In this document: one piece after another, positions 21,369-31,855 of the stretch
Layout of the letters: every line of letters begins with the position of its first letter
Numbering within the stretch: position 1 is the stretch's first letter
Assembly (NCBI GenBank): GCA_951812925.1
Contig: OX638368.1
Location: 75,870,909 to 75,934,908 of the forward strand
Source: Calliopum simillimum
Lineage: Eukaryota > Arthropoda > Insecta > Diptera > Lauxaniidae
Direction of reading: 5' to 3'
Length of the DNA stretch: 64,000 nt
Made by a program: the position numbers and the translations under genes
The notes under the pieces: generated by a model
What the model was told of the DNA's origin: nothing
Seen by the model: only the letters and a program-made list of their open reading frames with translations
Databases searched by the model: none

Positions 21369-23489
21369 TTGAGTGTAGGCTCAAATGGATCGAATTCTCA
21401 AGCAAACCCCCCGGGCCCAAACACGCAATCTCATTCTTGTCAATTACAGTCCACTAACAAAGACCTACAGGCGTGTTTTTCCTCAAGTGCCAAAAAAGTG
21501 TTACTTGGTACTGCAATGGTGACCGTATGTCACCTGGGTGCAGCGTACACCACCAAAGCACTAATTGACTCTGGTTCGGAAGGTACGTTCATTTCTGAAC
21601 GTTTGCAAAAATTGTTAAAAATTCCTACTCGAGGGATAAATGCTCAAGTTTCAGGTTTGAATCAAACTGTATCGGCGCAGGTGTCACAATCGTGTGACTT
21701 CGTAATTAGTTCTCCTAAAAATAGGCAATTCCAAATTGAAGCAACGGCTTTTGTTCTGTCTCGCTTAACAGGAAATTTGCCCTCTAGTTACATTGACCCT
21801 TCTGTATATGAATCTTTGCCTGATATTCAGTTAGCGGATCCTCATTTCTTCAGAAGTGGTCAGATAGATGTTTTAATCGGTGGCGATTTGTATCCTGCCA
21901 TATTCCTAGACGGAATTCGAAGAAATATTCTTGGTTCATTATTAGCGCAGGAAACAGTATTTGGCTGGATGTTTACTGGGCCTTTGCCTCAAAAGGAAAT
22001 ATCCACTTTTACTACGTGTTTAACACACTTCTCTGAAGTTGCGATTGATCAACAGATCGCACGTTTTTGGGAGTTGGAAGAACTTCCAAAAAAGAAATTC
22101 ATAACTCAGGTTGATAAGTTTTGTGAAGACAACTATCAACAGACGACTAAACGCGACGAAAGGGGTAGATACATGGTCACTTTACCATTCAAAAGTGGCT
22201 ACCCCAATGAAATAAATCTGGGTTTTTCTCGAGGTATAGCTTTCAAACAATTCGTTAGAAATGAAGCTAGACTAATTAAAAATCCTGACCTCAAAAATGA
22301 GTATGACAAAGTGGTAACTGAATATTTAAAGTTGGGTCACATGGTGAAGGTTGCTTCTCCAAAATTTGAACAGTCGCCTGCTCATTATTATTTACCGCAT
22401 CATGCGGTTATAAAACCAGAAAGAACTACCACAAAAGTTCGTGTAGTATTCAATGCGTCGAGTCCTACGTCCAACAGTGTCAGCTTGAATGATGTTCTGT
22501 ACGCAGGACCTATTCTTCAAGCTGATTTGACGCTTCTGGTACTAAAATGGCGGTTTTTCAAATATGTTTTCAATGGCGACATTCAACAGATGTATCGTCA
22601 AATTATTGTAGACCCCAAACATTCCGCTTTTCAACGCATTCTTTTTAGAAGCTCACCTGCTGAGGAAATTCAGGACTATGAGCTGAAAACTGTAACTTTT
22701 GGCGTGAGTTGTGGTCCATACTTGGCAATTCGAACGATTCTGCAATTGGCAGATGACGTTCAACAATACTATCCTCTTGCCGCTGAAATATTGCGGCACT
22801 ATACTTATGTCGATGATGCTTTAGCTGGGGCTCATGACGAGGAAACTGCCATTAATGCTAGAAATGAGCTTATAGCTGCTCTTGATTCAGCAGGATTTAC
22901 CATGAGAAAGTGGACTGCTAATGCATTCAGCATTTTAGCAGGTCTTCCCACTGAGCATCTTTTGCGAGAAGATTTTTTAAAATTCGAAGATGCAAGCTGC
23001 GTCAAAGCCTTAGGCGTTTGTTGGAACGCCACAACAGATTTATTTTATTTCACTACAAAGCGTTTAGAAATCAAGTCGTCTTATACAAAAAGGGAAGTTT
23101 TGTCAGTTATTGCGCAACTTTTTGATCCTGCGGGTTGGCTGGCACCTATAGTGGTGATAGCTAAAATTTTTATGCAGCGGATTTGGCTTGATGGAATAGA
23201 TTGGGATGAAACCATTCCACCCCACAGCTTTCAATCTTGGCAAACTTTTTTGCAAGATTATTCAAATATCGATAATATCAGGATTCCTCGATATGTTAAT
23301 TTTTCACCTACTTCAGAAGTAGAATTTCACGCTTTTTGTGATGCTTCGGAAAAAGCATATGCTTCGGCAGTTTATATTCGTGTCAAGCAAAGTGATTGTA
23401 TAGTCAGTCACTTGCTATACGCTAAAAGCAAAGTTGCTCCTGTTAAATTTCTTTGCCACGCCTTGAGTTATGCGGGGCAAATTTACTAG
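21369..23489 (+). CDS. BEL/Pao protease and reverse transcriptase, copy A
   Basis: Open for 706 codons from an in-frame TTG; the same frame continues upstream to about 21318, overlapping the gag end. The aspartic protease has its active-site triad at residues 67-69 (LIDSGSEGTF). The DUF1758 segment has LADPHF (155-160) and LIGGDLYPAI, ending in TVFGWMFTG. RT follows with catalytic Asp 404 (NGDIQQMY) and YVDD at 480-483. The RNase H-like start is near 655 (FHAFCDASEKAYASAV). The frame is lost just before the PRLELC block, which is in the next ORF. Protease cleaves the polyprotein and RT copies the RNA. Confidence 0.93.
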   Translation: MSVGSNGSNSQANPPGPNTQSHSCQLQSTNKDLQACFSSSAKKVLLGTAMVTVCHLGAAYTTKALIDSGSEGTFISERLQKLLKIPTRGINAQVSGLNQTVSAQVSQSCDFVISSPKNRQFQIEATAFVLSRLTGNLPSSYIDPSVYESLPDIQLADPHFFRSGQIDVLIGGDLYPAIFLDGIRRNILGSLLAQETVFGWMFTGPLPQKEISTFTTCLTHFSEVAIDQQIARFWELEELPKKKFITQVDKFCEDNYQQTTKRDERGRYMVTLPFKSGYPNEINLGFSRGIAFKQFVRNEARLIKNPDLKNEYDKVVTEYLKLGHMVKVASPKFEQSPAHYYLPHHAVIKPERTTTKVRVVFNASSPTSNSVSLNDVLYAGPILQADLTLLVLKWRFFKYVFNGDIQQMYRQIIVDPKHSAFQRILFRSSPAEEIQDYELKTVTFGVSCGPYLAIRTILQLADDVQQYYPLAAEILRHYTYVDDALAGAHDEETAINARNELIAALDSAGFTMRKWTANAFSILAGLPTEHLLREDFLKFEDASCVKALGVCWNATTDLFYFTTKRLEIKSSYTKREVLSVIAQLFDPAGWLAPIVVIAKIFMQRIWLDGIDWDETIPPHSFQSWQTFLQDYSNIDNIRIPRYVNFSPTSEVEFHAFCDASEKAYASAVYIRVKQSDCIVSHLLYAKSKVAPVKFLCHALSYAGQIY

Positions 23490-25360
23490 CAGACATGGTT
23501 GACACCTTAGTGCCTCAAATAAACTTGGATCGCCATCGTTTATACTGCTGGACAGATTCGACCATTGTTCTGGCTTGGTTTTCAAAGCCCCCCTGCTCAT
23601 GGACAACTTTCGTTGCCAATCGAGTATCTAAAATCGTTGAAAAGGTTGGAAATCAGAATTGGTTTCATGTAGAGTCACATGAAAATCCATCTGATTTGGC
23701 TTCACGTGGGGTAACACCTCAGGAGCTGATTAACAGCACTCTTTGGTGGCATGGTCCATCATGGCTTTCGTCAAATAATTCTTTTTGGCATAACCAACCT
23801 GAACCTTCACTCATCGAAACTTCTCTTAAACGCAAAGGTGTTAAAGTTCATTTTGCATATTTTTCGAAATATGACGATATTTTGGAGCGTTTTTCGTCAC
23901 TGCCGCGTGGATTACGGGTTATAGCCTATGTATTTCGTTTTTTAAATCGCATCCATCCACAACGGCGCGCTTCATTCTCATGCAAGTCAGAATCTATTGA
24001 CAATAGCGAAATAAAAGCAGTCAGAAATCGGTTAATTTTGCTAAGCCAAAAAGTTCACTTTTCTGAGGAATATCATCGCTACAAATATCATGACTACAAA
24101 AACTCTATCTTGGCTCTTAATCCGTTCGTTCATTCGGACGGGTTGCTGCGTGTGGGTGGGCGGTTAGCATCTTCACCTGTTCTTTCGTACGACGAAAGAC
24201 ATCCAATTTTGCTACCGTACAACTGTCACTTTACTAGGTTGCTAGTAAAGTATATTCATGAAATTTCACTGCACGGGGGAAACCAATTGGTGCTTCGTCT
24301 TCTTCGAACGCAATTTTGGATCCCACGTGCGAAAAATCTGATAAAGACAACTCTTCACAATTGCAAAGTTTGCGTTGTCAATTCAAAAAAGCAAAGGACT
24401 CAAATTATGGCTGCACTCCCCCCTGAGCGCACCAATATTTCGAGACCATTTTCATCTACGGGCGTGGATTTTGCTGGCCCCTTTGATATGAAAAGTTTTT
24501 CTGGTCGAGCTTGCCGAATAACAAAAGGTTACGTTTGCTTGTTTGTTTGTTTTGCAACAAAAGCAATTCACCTTGAAGCCACCAGTGACTTGTCAACAGC
24601 TACATTTTTAGCGGCATTTACACGTTTTGTTTCTAGACGTGGCTGCCCTGCCAATGTCTATTCTGATAATGGAACAAACTTTTTAGGCGCGTCGAGAGTC
24701 CTCAAACGTGAATTCAAGGAATTCCTCGACAATTCACATGATGCCGTTGTCTCACAATTTGCGCATCAGGGAATTTCTTGGCATTTTATTCCAGCTGGAG
24801 CACCTCATATGGGAGGTCTTTGGGAAGCTGGCGTAAAATCTTTCAAAAATCATTTTAAAAAGTTTGCTGCAACACTTAAATACACTTTTGAAGAATTTTC
24901 CACCATTCTTAATCGAGTCAAATCGTGCCTAAATTCGCGTCCACTTAGCGCCATGTCTGAAGACTCGTCGGATCTTCAGCCTTTAACTCCTGGCCACTTT
25001 TTGGTCGGGGGCCCTCTGCTATCTCCAACTGAACCAGAGATAGACGAACAACCGCTTACCATCGTCAACCGATGGCAGAAAGTCAAGGCTATGCAGCAGC
25101 ACTTCTGTCGCAGATGGAAAAGCGAATATCTTAAAGAGTTGCACAAGCGCGTTAAGTGGAAAACTCCCCAGCGAGAATATGCTGTTAACGACTTGGTCGT
25201 GGTGAGAGATGAAAACTTACCAGCAAATGAATGGCGATTAGGCCGGATAGTAAAAACTTATCCCGGCAGTGATAATCGCGTACGCGTTGCAGAAATCCGA
25301 ACCGAACGTGGCTGCATTACGCGGCCTATTGTCAAACTTGTGGCACTTCCATTGCCATAA
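23453..25360 (+). CDS. BEL/Pao RNase H end and integrase, copy A
   Basis: 635 codons in the -1 frame relative to the RT ORF, beginning at TTG with LPRLELCGANLLAD, the block that normally follows directly in a single polyprotein. WTDST (about 33-37) belongs to RNase H. Integrase has the zinc-binding HHCC (H269, H274, C304, C307) and the catalytic triad D339 (GVDFAGPF), D405 (YSDNGTNF) and E458 (GGLWEAGVK). It ends with a DUF5641-like C-terminal domain (LTPGHFLVGG, then RRWKSEYL). Integrase would insert the cDNA with a 5-bp stagger. Either a -1 frameshift or a one-base deletion links it to RT; no classical slippery heptamer is in phase. Confidence 0.93.
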   Translation: MPRLELCGANLLADMVDTLVPQINLDRHRLYCWTDSTIVLAWFSKPPCSWTTFVANRVSKIVEKVGNQNWFHVESHENPSDLASRGVTPQELINSTLWWHGPSWLSSNNSFWHNQPEPSLIETSLKRKGVKVHFAYFSKYDDILERFSSLPRGLRVIAYVFRFLNRIHPQRRASFSCKSESIDNSEIKAVRNRLILLSQKVHFSEEYHRYKYHDYKNSILALNPFVHSDGLLRVGGRLASSPVLSYDERHPILLPYNCHFTRLLVKYIHEISLHGGNQLVLRLLRTQFWIPRAKNLIKTTLHNCKVCVVNSKKQRTQIMAALPPERTNISRPFSSTGVDFAGPFDMKSFSGRACRITKGYVCLFVCFATKAIHLEATSDLSTATFLAAFTRFVSRRGCPANVYSDNGTNFLGASRVLKREFKEFLDNSHDAVVSQFAHQGISWHFIPAGAPHMGGLWEAGVKSFKNHFKKFAATLKYTFEEFSTILNRVKSCLNSRPLSAMSEDSSDLQPLTPGHFLVGGPLLSPTEPEIDEQPLTIVNRWQKVKAMQQHFCRRWKSEYLKELHKRVKWKTPQREYAVNDLVVVRDENLPANEWRLGRIVKTYPGSDNRVRVAEIRTERGCITRPIVKLVALPLP

Positions 25361-25460
25361 TTTTCGTCGTATAAGCTAATCATTCGCTTCGTTCTTTTTT
25401 TTGTCCACATTTTTTTTTCCCACACACATAACCACATAAACTTGCAATCTCATTTTTAGA

Positions 25461-26626
25461 ATGTCTGTCGACGATATTACCAAGAATATCACTGATGTAA
25501 TCATCTATGAGGATTCAGATGACCTCATGAGTGATTGCGGCCGAACACCCCCTAGAAGCGCTCTATCCAGCGCTGTCGTAGCAGTTCAAAATAAGCCAGA
25601 AAGCGTTTGCACTAACGCTACGGCCTCTTCAAAGCAGCCACCAGTGCCAGAAAGCGTTTGCACTAACGCTACGGTCTCAGCAAAGGAAAAAGCCACACCA
25701 GAGAGCGTTTCTACTAACGCTACGGTGTCTACCAGACATAGGGCACCATCTCGTGCGTGTCCCCTCTGTGCTAAAAGACATGCCATTGCGCAGTGTCGTC
25801 AATTCTTGGCGAAGGACTTGGCGTCGCGATTAAGGGCAGCTCTCCGTCATGGATTCTGCACTAATTGTCTTGCCGATAGTCACTCGCGCAAGAATTGTTC
25901 AAGCAAGCATCGATACCGGTACTGTAGTGATGACCATCACACTTTGCTGCACGACGAAGACGACTTCGGGGCCATGCGCCCAAAAGCCAAGCGTGCAGGA
26001 CGTGTTGTGCGTCAGAAGCTCCACCAGGATAGACAGCCAAGAGAGGTAAGACAACGGCCCAGTCAGAAAAATCGTCTGACTGAATCCTTTTACAGAGGTT
26101 CCACCCGCGAGTAGCGAGACGAGCGTCTCCACCCCCTCCTTCGTCTGTTTCAACACAACGCATCGTGACTCTGCTACCAACCGCTGTTGTGCGTGTGCTG
26201 GTACAGGGTCAACTCAAAAAAGAGAGAGTGGTGTTAGACGGGTGCGCTCCAAAAACCCAAATTTCTCGTGACTTGGCGAGGAAGTGGCGTATCCGCACAT
26301 CCATGATCGACGGCGAAGAGGTATGCTCGTTGGAGATACGGTCTTGCACCGAAAATAACGAGTCCATATGTGTGATGGCTCCAGTAGAACGTCGCCTCGA
26401 CATTATCGCGCCAACTCGTTCTCTCGACGATAGGGTCAAGGAGCCGTACCTCAATTTACGACTTGCTGATCCCAACTTCCACCAGTCAGCACCCGTTCAA
26501 CTGCGCCTAGGTATCGAGGTGTACCAGCGAGTTATCCGGGCAGGTGTGTTTCCGACTGGTATCGGACAACCTCTCGCCCAAAATTCCATACTCGGGTGGA
26601 TCGTGTCCGGTTCTGGTGCCTGGTGA
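25461..26626 (+). CDS. Spliced accessory ORF (gag-knuckle plus protease-like), copy A
   Basis: Two exons, 25461-26045 and 26096-26626, separated by a 50-nt GT-AG intron. Exon 1 ends on a codon boundary and exon 2 continues in frame, giving 371 codons. Exon 1 has three near-identical ESVCTNAT-type repeats, then zinc-knuckle-like CPLCAKRHAIAQC and CTNCLADSHSRKNC and the HHTLLH motif. Exon 2 has LLPTAVV, a protease-like VVLDGCAPKTQIS where the active element should have D-S/T-G, LADPNFHQSAP, and a terminal ILGWIVSG. This repeats the module order of the gag-protease junction but sits after integrase, in the env position. The ATG follows a pyrimidine tract and TTTTTAG, a likely splice acceptor. 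The function is unknown. Confidence 0.85.
26046..26095 (+). other. 50-nt intron in the accessory ORF, copy A
   Basis: Donor GAG/GTAAGA at 26046, branch-like CTGAC near 26076, then CCTTTTACAG/AG ending 26095. Removing it joins two frames that encode the contiguous BEL/Pao knuckle-to-protease order. Confidence 0.85.
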
Positions 26627-26793
26627 TTCAACCACAACTTTGAATTTTTTTTATCTCCTTATTATAATTTTTTTTTCCTATTATAGTTTTTTATTATAAT
26701 TTTATTTTCTTGAATTTAATTTTTTTTTTGTTATGTACTTTTTTTTTTACTTGAATTTGTTTAACCTTTGCATTCCTGCAAGGTGGGCGGCAA

Positions 26794-27093
26794 TGTTTAC
26801 GCCAAAACATAGCCAAACACCCTGTACTTTGTTGTCGGTACAGTGGTGTTTGGCTATCTTCGAATTTTGCTATGTTCACTATTTTCGGGCTGCCCCTCTG
26901 GCTCCCAATTATGTTCAATAATTTTTATACTCTGTACTTGTACAAACCCCGAACAATAAACGTCGCTCGCTCTCGCGCATATTTTAATTCGAAACCCGTG
27001 TTTTTAATTTCATCGGAAATTAGCCGTGTTTTAATTTTTTTCAGTTTTTTTAAGTTTTAAAAAGTTGTTTTTAAATTCTTTTAGGAAAAAACA
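26794..27093 (+). repeat. BEL LTR 2 (shared central LTR)
   Basis: 300 bp, TGTTTACGCC to GGAAAAAACA, preceded by the polypurine tract AAGGTGGGCGG (26780-26790). It acts as the 3' LTR of copy A and the 5' LTR of copy B. Identical to LTR 3 by eye. Confidence 0.95.
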
Positions 27094-28584
27094 TTTGGTC
27101 CTGTCGATCCGTCGGTGTGTTCCGCGACTTTAAAGAAAAAATATTGCGCCGCGAGTGAAACATTCAGTGAAAAATTTAAAAAAAAATAAAAATAAAAAAT
27201 TATTTGCCAAAAGTTAAAATATTCAGAAAATTATTAAACAAAACCAAGCACTGAAAGCTTGAACAAATAATAATAAAAAAATGTTGGCAAAATATAAAAA
27301 GTGCAGTGAAGTGTTTTTTGTTGCAGTCAAGACAGCAGCAGCTTCATCATCCCAGAAAAACAGAGGAACAACAACTTCATCTTTTTGGCGTTTCATCATC
27401 CTTTTTGAAAAATAAATTATTTATTTTATATCAAATTTGCAAAGTATGTGGTTTTAATTTTTTATATAAAATTAAAAGGAAAAAAAGTGGAATTTTTCGG
27501 TTCGGAATTGCGTTTTAAATTCGACTCGTTAAGGTTTTTCTCGTGGAAAATAAAATCAACCTTCAAAAGTGCTAAAGTGTATTTTAATTATTTTGTTCTT
27601 AAAAAATTTTGTATTTGAATCGTCTCAAAAAATTGTTTAATTTATTTTTTGGCGGGGAAAAATCAATTTGTCAAATTTCTGTATGTATGTACTTTTTGTA
27701 GATAAAGTACATATATAGTCGTTGACCCTTCTGTAATTTTGGAGGCTAAATTTATATACATCAAGTTGGTTTTTTTTTGCTTTAAATTGAGCAGTTTAAA
27801 AAGACAAAACAAGTGCATTTACAAAAACAAAGGTTTTTTGATTTTTTTTTGCTGTGAGACCAAATTAACGAAACAAGTTCTTATTGCATCTCTCTCAAAG
27901 CCGAAGTTTTATGATCGGTTCATATGCAATAATTTTTTTAAATTTCGTTTTGCGTCGCTTTTGCTTGCTCAAAGTGCATTTCAGTGCTTTACTTTGCAAC
28001 TTAAAAAATTTCAACCACCATTTGTGCATATAAAAAATTTGTTCTCTCACGATTGCGCGTTCTTTCGTATTCCTCTTTTAATCGTGTCCGTCAAAATCAA
28101 AGCGTTAGCTTTGGTTTGTGTTACAAATTTATATAGTAAATCTTGTACATATTTAGTTGCAGAGAGTAAACATAACAAACACAGTGTAAGAAATTTAAGA
28201 TTTTTTCGGACAAAATTTTTTATTTTTCAAATTACATTTTTTTGAACAAATTGAATTTTTTTTAACTAAGATTAAATAAAAAAAGGTGTATAATTAAGGA
28301 AAATTTTAACATTTTCGCATATTTTCATATATATATTTTTTATTTAAAATTTTTTTTTATTTTTCCCACACAGCTTTGTTTTTTTGATTGCTTGACAAAA
28401 TTTTTTTTGTATTTTGTATTTTTTTCAAGGGGTGGCCGATAAGGTATTTGCATTTTTTTATTTTTTGCTTGATTTTTGGTGTGTTTTTTACTTCTTTTGT
28501 CTTTTCTTGGCAATTTCAGTTACATTTAAATATTTTTGATTCAGTTCTTCCTGACTTAATTCAATATTAAAAATTTTAAAAAAT
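27094..28584 (+). other. BEL 5' leader, copy B
   Basis: Same organisation as 18681-20170: primer-binding site from 27096, then 1.49 kb of AT-rich leader with only a few substitutions and A-run length changes. Confidence 0.75.
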
Positions 28585-29739
28585 ATGGCTCAGTTAAAAT
28601 CGTTCACTCGCTTGTCCGACTCTTTAGTCGAATTTGAAGTGGAGTTTAATGCCGTTGAAACGCATGACATTTTTTCAGTAGATGCTCAACAAGACGAGCT
28701 AAAAGCCCAGTGGAGAAAACTTAAAACTTCATATGAGGCGTGTTTAGATGTAGTTGAAAAAAAGGAAGATATAGAGTCATGTAAGCAAAAGTATCGCAGT
28801 TGTTACCAATCTTATTTACGTGTGGCATCAAAACTTTCTCAGAAGAAGCCACAACCAAAGATTGGTGAAGCCAGTGTTCCATTAAGTGGTCACAGCATGG
28901 CTGTACCACCTTGTGATACAGAGGTATTCGGTGGCGATTATCTCAAATGGCCGTCCTTTAGGGACATGTTCACTGCCATTTATATTACTAACTCGCGTTT
29001 AACTGAAGTGGAAAAACTTTTTCACCTTAATAAAAAAACACAGGGAGAAGCAAAGGAAATCGTGATGAAATCTCCTTTGACAAACGATGGTTTTTCTCAA
29101 GCTTGGCGTGATTTATGTGACAGATACGAAAACAAACGTATCCTGGTCAATAGCCAATTAAAAATTTTATTTAATTTACAACAAGTACCAAAAGAATCTG
29201 GTGCAGATTTAAAGAAATTTCAACGAGATATTAATAGTTGTATTTTCGCGTTAACAACGCACAATATTAATATCACAAACTGGGATGCAATTTTTGTATA
29301 TCTCTGCTCGACACGTTTGCCTGAGGTCACTCTTTCTCTATGGGAACAATCCGTTACCAATAAAACTGAGATACCAAAATGGGCAGACCTTGATAATTTT
29401 CTTACCAGTCGTTTTCAAACACTGGAAACTGTATCAGATATTCGCAACTCTAGTGGTACGATACCAAAACAATCTTCAAACTCTCAGACGTTCGTCTCAA
29501 AGAGTCACCAGAACAACTCTTCTGGTAAGCGGGTAAATAGTTACCAGATAAAGGTCACTTCGATTAACTGCAAGCTTTGTTCGTCGGAGCAGCATGCGTT
29601 AAGAGTGTGTCCTAAATTTCTCAAGCTTAATCAAAAGGAACGTCTAGCGGTTGTTCGAAAGCATCATTTATGTGTCAACTGCTTAGGTCATTCTCACGAG
29701 ATAAAAGCGTGTATCAGCGACGTGCAAGCAACGTCATAA
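28585..29739 (+). CDS. BEL/Pao gag, copy B
   Basis: 384 codons, full length, with the same helical gag domain and two zinc knuckles as copy A. By eye it differs at seven residues. One of them (Y in copy A against W in copy B, in the IPKWADLDNF block) spans two adjacent base changes. The end of the frame and the shift into the pol frame are the same as in copy A, so that junction predates the duplication. Confidence 0.92.
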   Translation: MAQLKSFTRLSDSLVEFEVEFNAVETHDIFSVDAQQDELKAQWRKLKTSYEACLDVVEKKEDIESCKQKYRSCYQSYLRVASKLSQKKPQPKIGEASVPLSGHSMAVPPCDTEVFGGDYLKWPSFRDMFTAIYITNSRLTEVEKLFHLNKKTQGEAKEIVMKSPLTNDGFSQAWRDLCDRYENKRILVNSQLKILFNLQQVPKESGADLKKFQRDINSCIFALTTHNINITNWDAIFVYLCSTRLPEVTLSLWEQSVTNKTEIPKWADLDNFLTSRFQTLETVSDIRNSSGTIPKQSSNSQTFVSKSHQNNSSGKRVNSYQIKVTSINCKLCSSEQHALRVCPKFLKLNQKERLAVVRKHHLCVNCLGHSHEIKACISDVQATS

Positions 29740-29782
29740 CACACTTCTGCATCGAGATTCGACTCCAACCTATTCTAATAAT

Positions 29783-31855
29783 TTGAGTGTAGGCTCTCAT
29801 TCTTGTCAATTACAGTCCACTAACAAAGACCTACAGGCGTGTTTTTCCTCAAGTGCCAAAAAAGTGTTACTTGGTACTGCAATGGTGACCGTATGTCACC
29901 TGGGTGCAGCGTACACCACCAGAGCACTAATTGACTCTGGTTCGGAAGGTACGTTCATTTCTGAACGTTTGCAAAAATTGTTAAAAATTCCTACTCGAGG
30001 GATAAATGCTCAAGTTTCAGGTTTGAATCAAACTGTATCGGCGCAGGTGTCACAATCGTGTGACTTCGTAATTAGTTCTCCTAAAAATAGGCAATTCCAA
30101 ATTGAAGCAACGGCTTTTGTTCTGTCTCGCTTAACAGGAAATTTGCCCTCTAGTTACATTGACCCTTCTGTATATGAATCTTTGCCTGACATTCAGTTAG
30201 CGGATCCTCATTTCTTCAGAAGTGGTCAGATAGATGTTTTAATCGGTGGCGATTTGTATCCTGCCATAATCCTAGACGGAATTCGAAGAAATATTCTTGG
30301 TTCATTATTAGCGCAGGAAACAGTATTTGGCTGGATGTTTACTGGGCCTTTGCCTCAAAAGGAAATATCCACTTTTACTACGTGTTTAACACACTTCTCT
30401 GAAGTTGCGATTGATCAACAGATCGCACGTTTTTGGGAGTTGGAAGAACTTCCAAAAAAGAAATTCATAACTCAGGTTGATAAGTTTTGTGAAGACAACT
30501 ATCAACAGACGACTAAACGCGACGAAAGGGGTAGATACATGGTCACTTTACCATTCAAAAGTGGCTACCCCAATGAAATAAATCTGGGTTTTTCTCGAGG
30601 TATAGCTTTCAAACAATTCGTTAGAAATGAAGCTAGACTAATTAAAAATCCTGACCTCAAAAATGAGTATGACAAAGTGGTAACTGAATATTTAAAGTTG
30701 GGTCACATGGTGAAGGTTGCTTCTCCAAAATTTGAACAGTCGCCTGCTCATTATTATTTACCGCATCATGCGGTTATAAAACCAGAAAGAACTACCACAA
30801 AAGTTCGTGTAGTATTCAATGCGTCGAGTCCTACGTCCAACAGTGTCAGCTTGAATGATGTTCTGTACGCAGGACCTATTCTTCAAGCTGATTTGACGCT
30901 TCTGGTACTAAAATGGCGGTTTTTCAAATATGTTTTCAATGGCGACATTCAACAGATGTATCGTCAAATTATTGTAGACCCCAAACATTCCGCTTTTCAA
31001 CGCATTCTTTTTAGAAGCTCACCTGCTGAGGAAATTCAGGACTATGAGCTGAAAACTGTAACTTTTGGCGTGAGTTGTGGTCCATACTTGGCAATTCGAA
31101 CGATTCTGCAATTGGCAGATGACGTTCAACAATACTATCCTCTTGCCGCTGAAATATTGCGGCACTATACTTATGTCGATGATGCTTTAGCTGGGGCTCA
31201 TGACGAGGAAACTGCCATTAATGCTAGAAATGAGCTTATAGCTGCTCTTGATTCAGCAGGATTTACCATGCGAAAGTGGACTGCTAATGCATTCAGCATT
31301 TTAGCAGGTCTTCCCACTGAGCATCTTTTGCGAGAAGATTTTTTAAAATTCGAAGATGCAAGCTGCGTCAAAGCCTTAGGCGTTTGTTGGAACGCCACAA
31401 CAGATTTATTTTATTTCACTACAAAGCGTTTAGAAATCAAGTCGTCTTATACAAAAAGGGAAGTTTTGTCAGTTATTGCGCAACTTTTTGATCCTGCGGG
31501 TTGGCTGGCACCTATAGTGGTGATAGCTAAAATTTTTATGCAGCGGATTTGGCTTGATGGAATAGATTGGGATGAAACCATTCCACCCCACAGCTTTCAA
31601 TCTTGGCAAACTTTTTTGCAAGATTATTCAAATATCGATAATATCAGGATTCCTCGATATGTTAATTTTTCACCTACTTCAGAAGTAGAATTTCACGCTT
31701 TTTGTGATGCTTCGGAAAAAGCATATGCTTCGGCAGTTTATATTCGTGTCAAGCAAAGTGATTGTATAGTCAGTCACTTGCTATACGCTAAAAGCAAAGT
31801 TGCTCCTGTTAAATTTCTTTGCCACGCCTTGAGTTATGCGGGGCAAATTTACTAG
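29783..31855 (+). CDS. BEL/Pao protease and reverse transcriptase, copy B
   Basis: 690 codons. Compared with copy A it lacks 48 bp (16 codons) near the start, a deletion between two CTC triplets upstream of the protease. It keeps LIDSGSEGTF, LADPHF, the catalytic RT Asp in NGDIQQMY and YVDD. A few substitutions are seen (K to R near the protease, F to I after GGDLYPAI). The RT end again runs out of frame before the PRLELC block. Confidence 0.92.
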   Translation: MSVGSHSCQLQSTNKDLQACFSSSAKKVLLGTAMVTVCHLGAAYTTRALIDSGSEGTFISERLQKLLKIPTRGINAQVSGLNQTVSAQVSQSCDFVISSPKNRQFQIEATAFVLSRLTGNLPSSYIDPSVYESLPDIQLADPHFFRSGQIDVLIGGDLYPAIILDGIRRNILGSLLAQETVFGWMFTGPLPQKEISTFTTCLTHFSEVAIDQQIARFWELEELPKKKFITQVDKFCEDNYQQTTKRDERGRYMVTLPFKSGYPNEINLGFSRGIAFKQFVRNEARLIKNPDLKNEYDKVVTEYLKLGHMVKVASPKFEQSPAHYYLPHHAVIKPERTTTKVRVVFNASSPTSNSVSLNDVLYAGPILQADLTLLVLKWRFFKYVFNGDIQQMYRQIIVDPKHSAFQRILFRSSPAEEIQDYELKTVTFGVSCGPYLAIRTILQLADDVQQYYPLAAEILRHYTYVDDALAGAHDEETAINARNELIAALDSAGFTMRKWTANAFSILAGLPTEHLLREDFLKFEDASCVKALGVCWNATTDLFYFTTKRLEIKSSYTKREVLSVIAQLFDPAGWLAPIVVIAKIFMQRIWLDGIDWDETIPPHSFQSWQTFLQDYSNIDNIRIPRYVNFSPTSEVEFHAFCDASEKAYASAVYIRVKQSDCIVSHLLYAKSKVAPVKFLCHALSYAGQIY

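Noticed and set aside
23436..23456. Programmed -1 frameshift at AAATTTC before the integrase ORF
   Set aside because: The heptamer exists but is out of phase with the zero frame. A one-base deletion in the source copy explains the data equally well; kept only as an open question.
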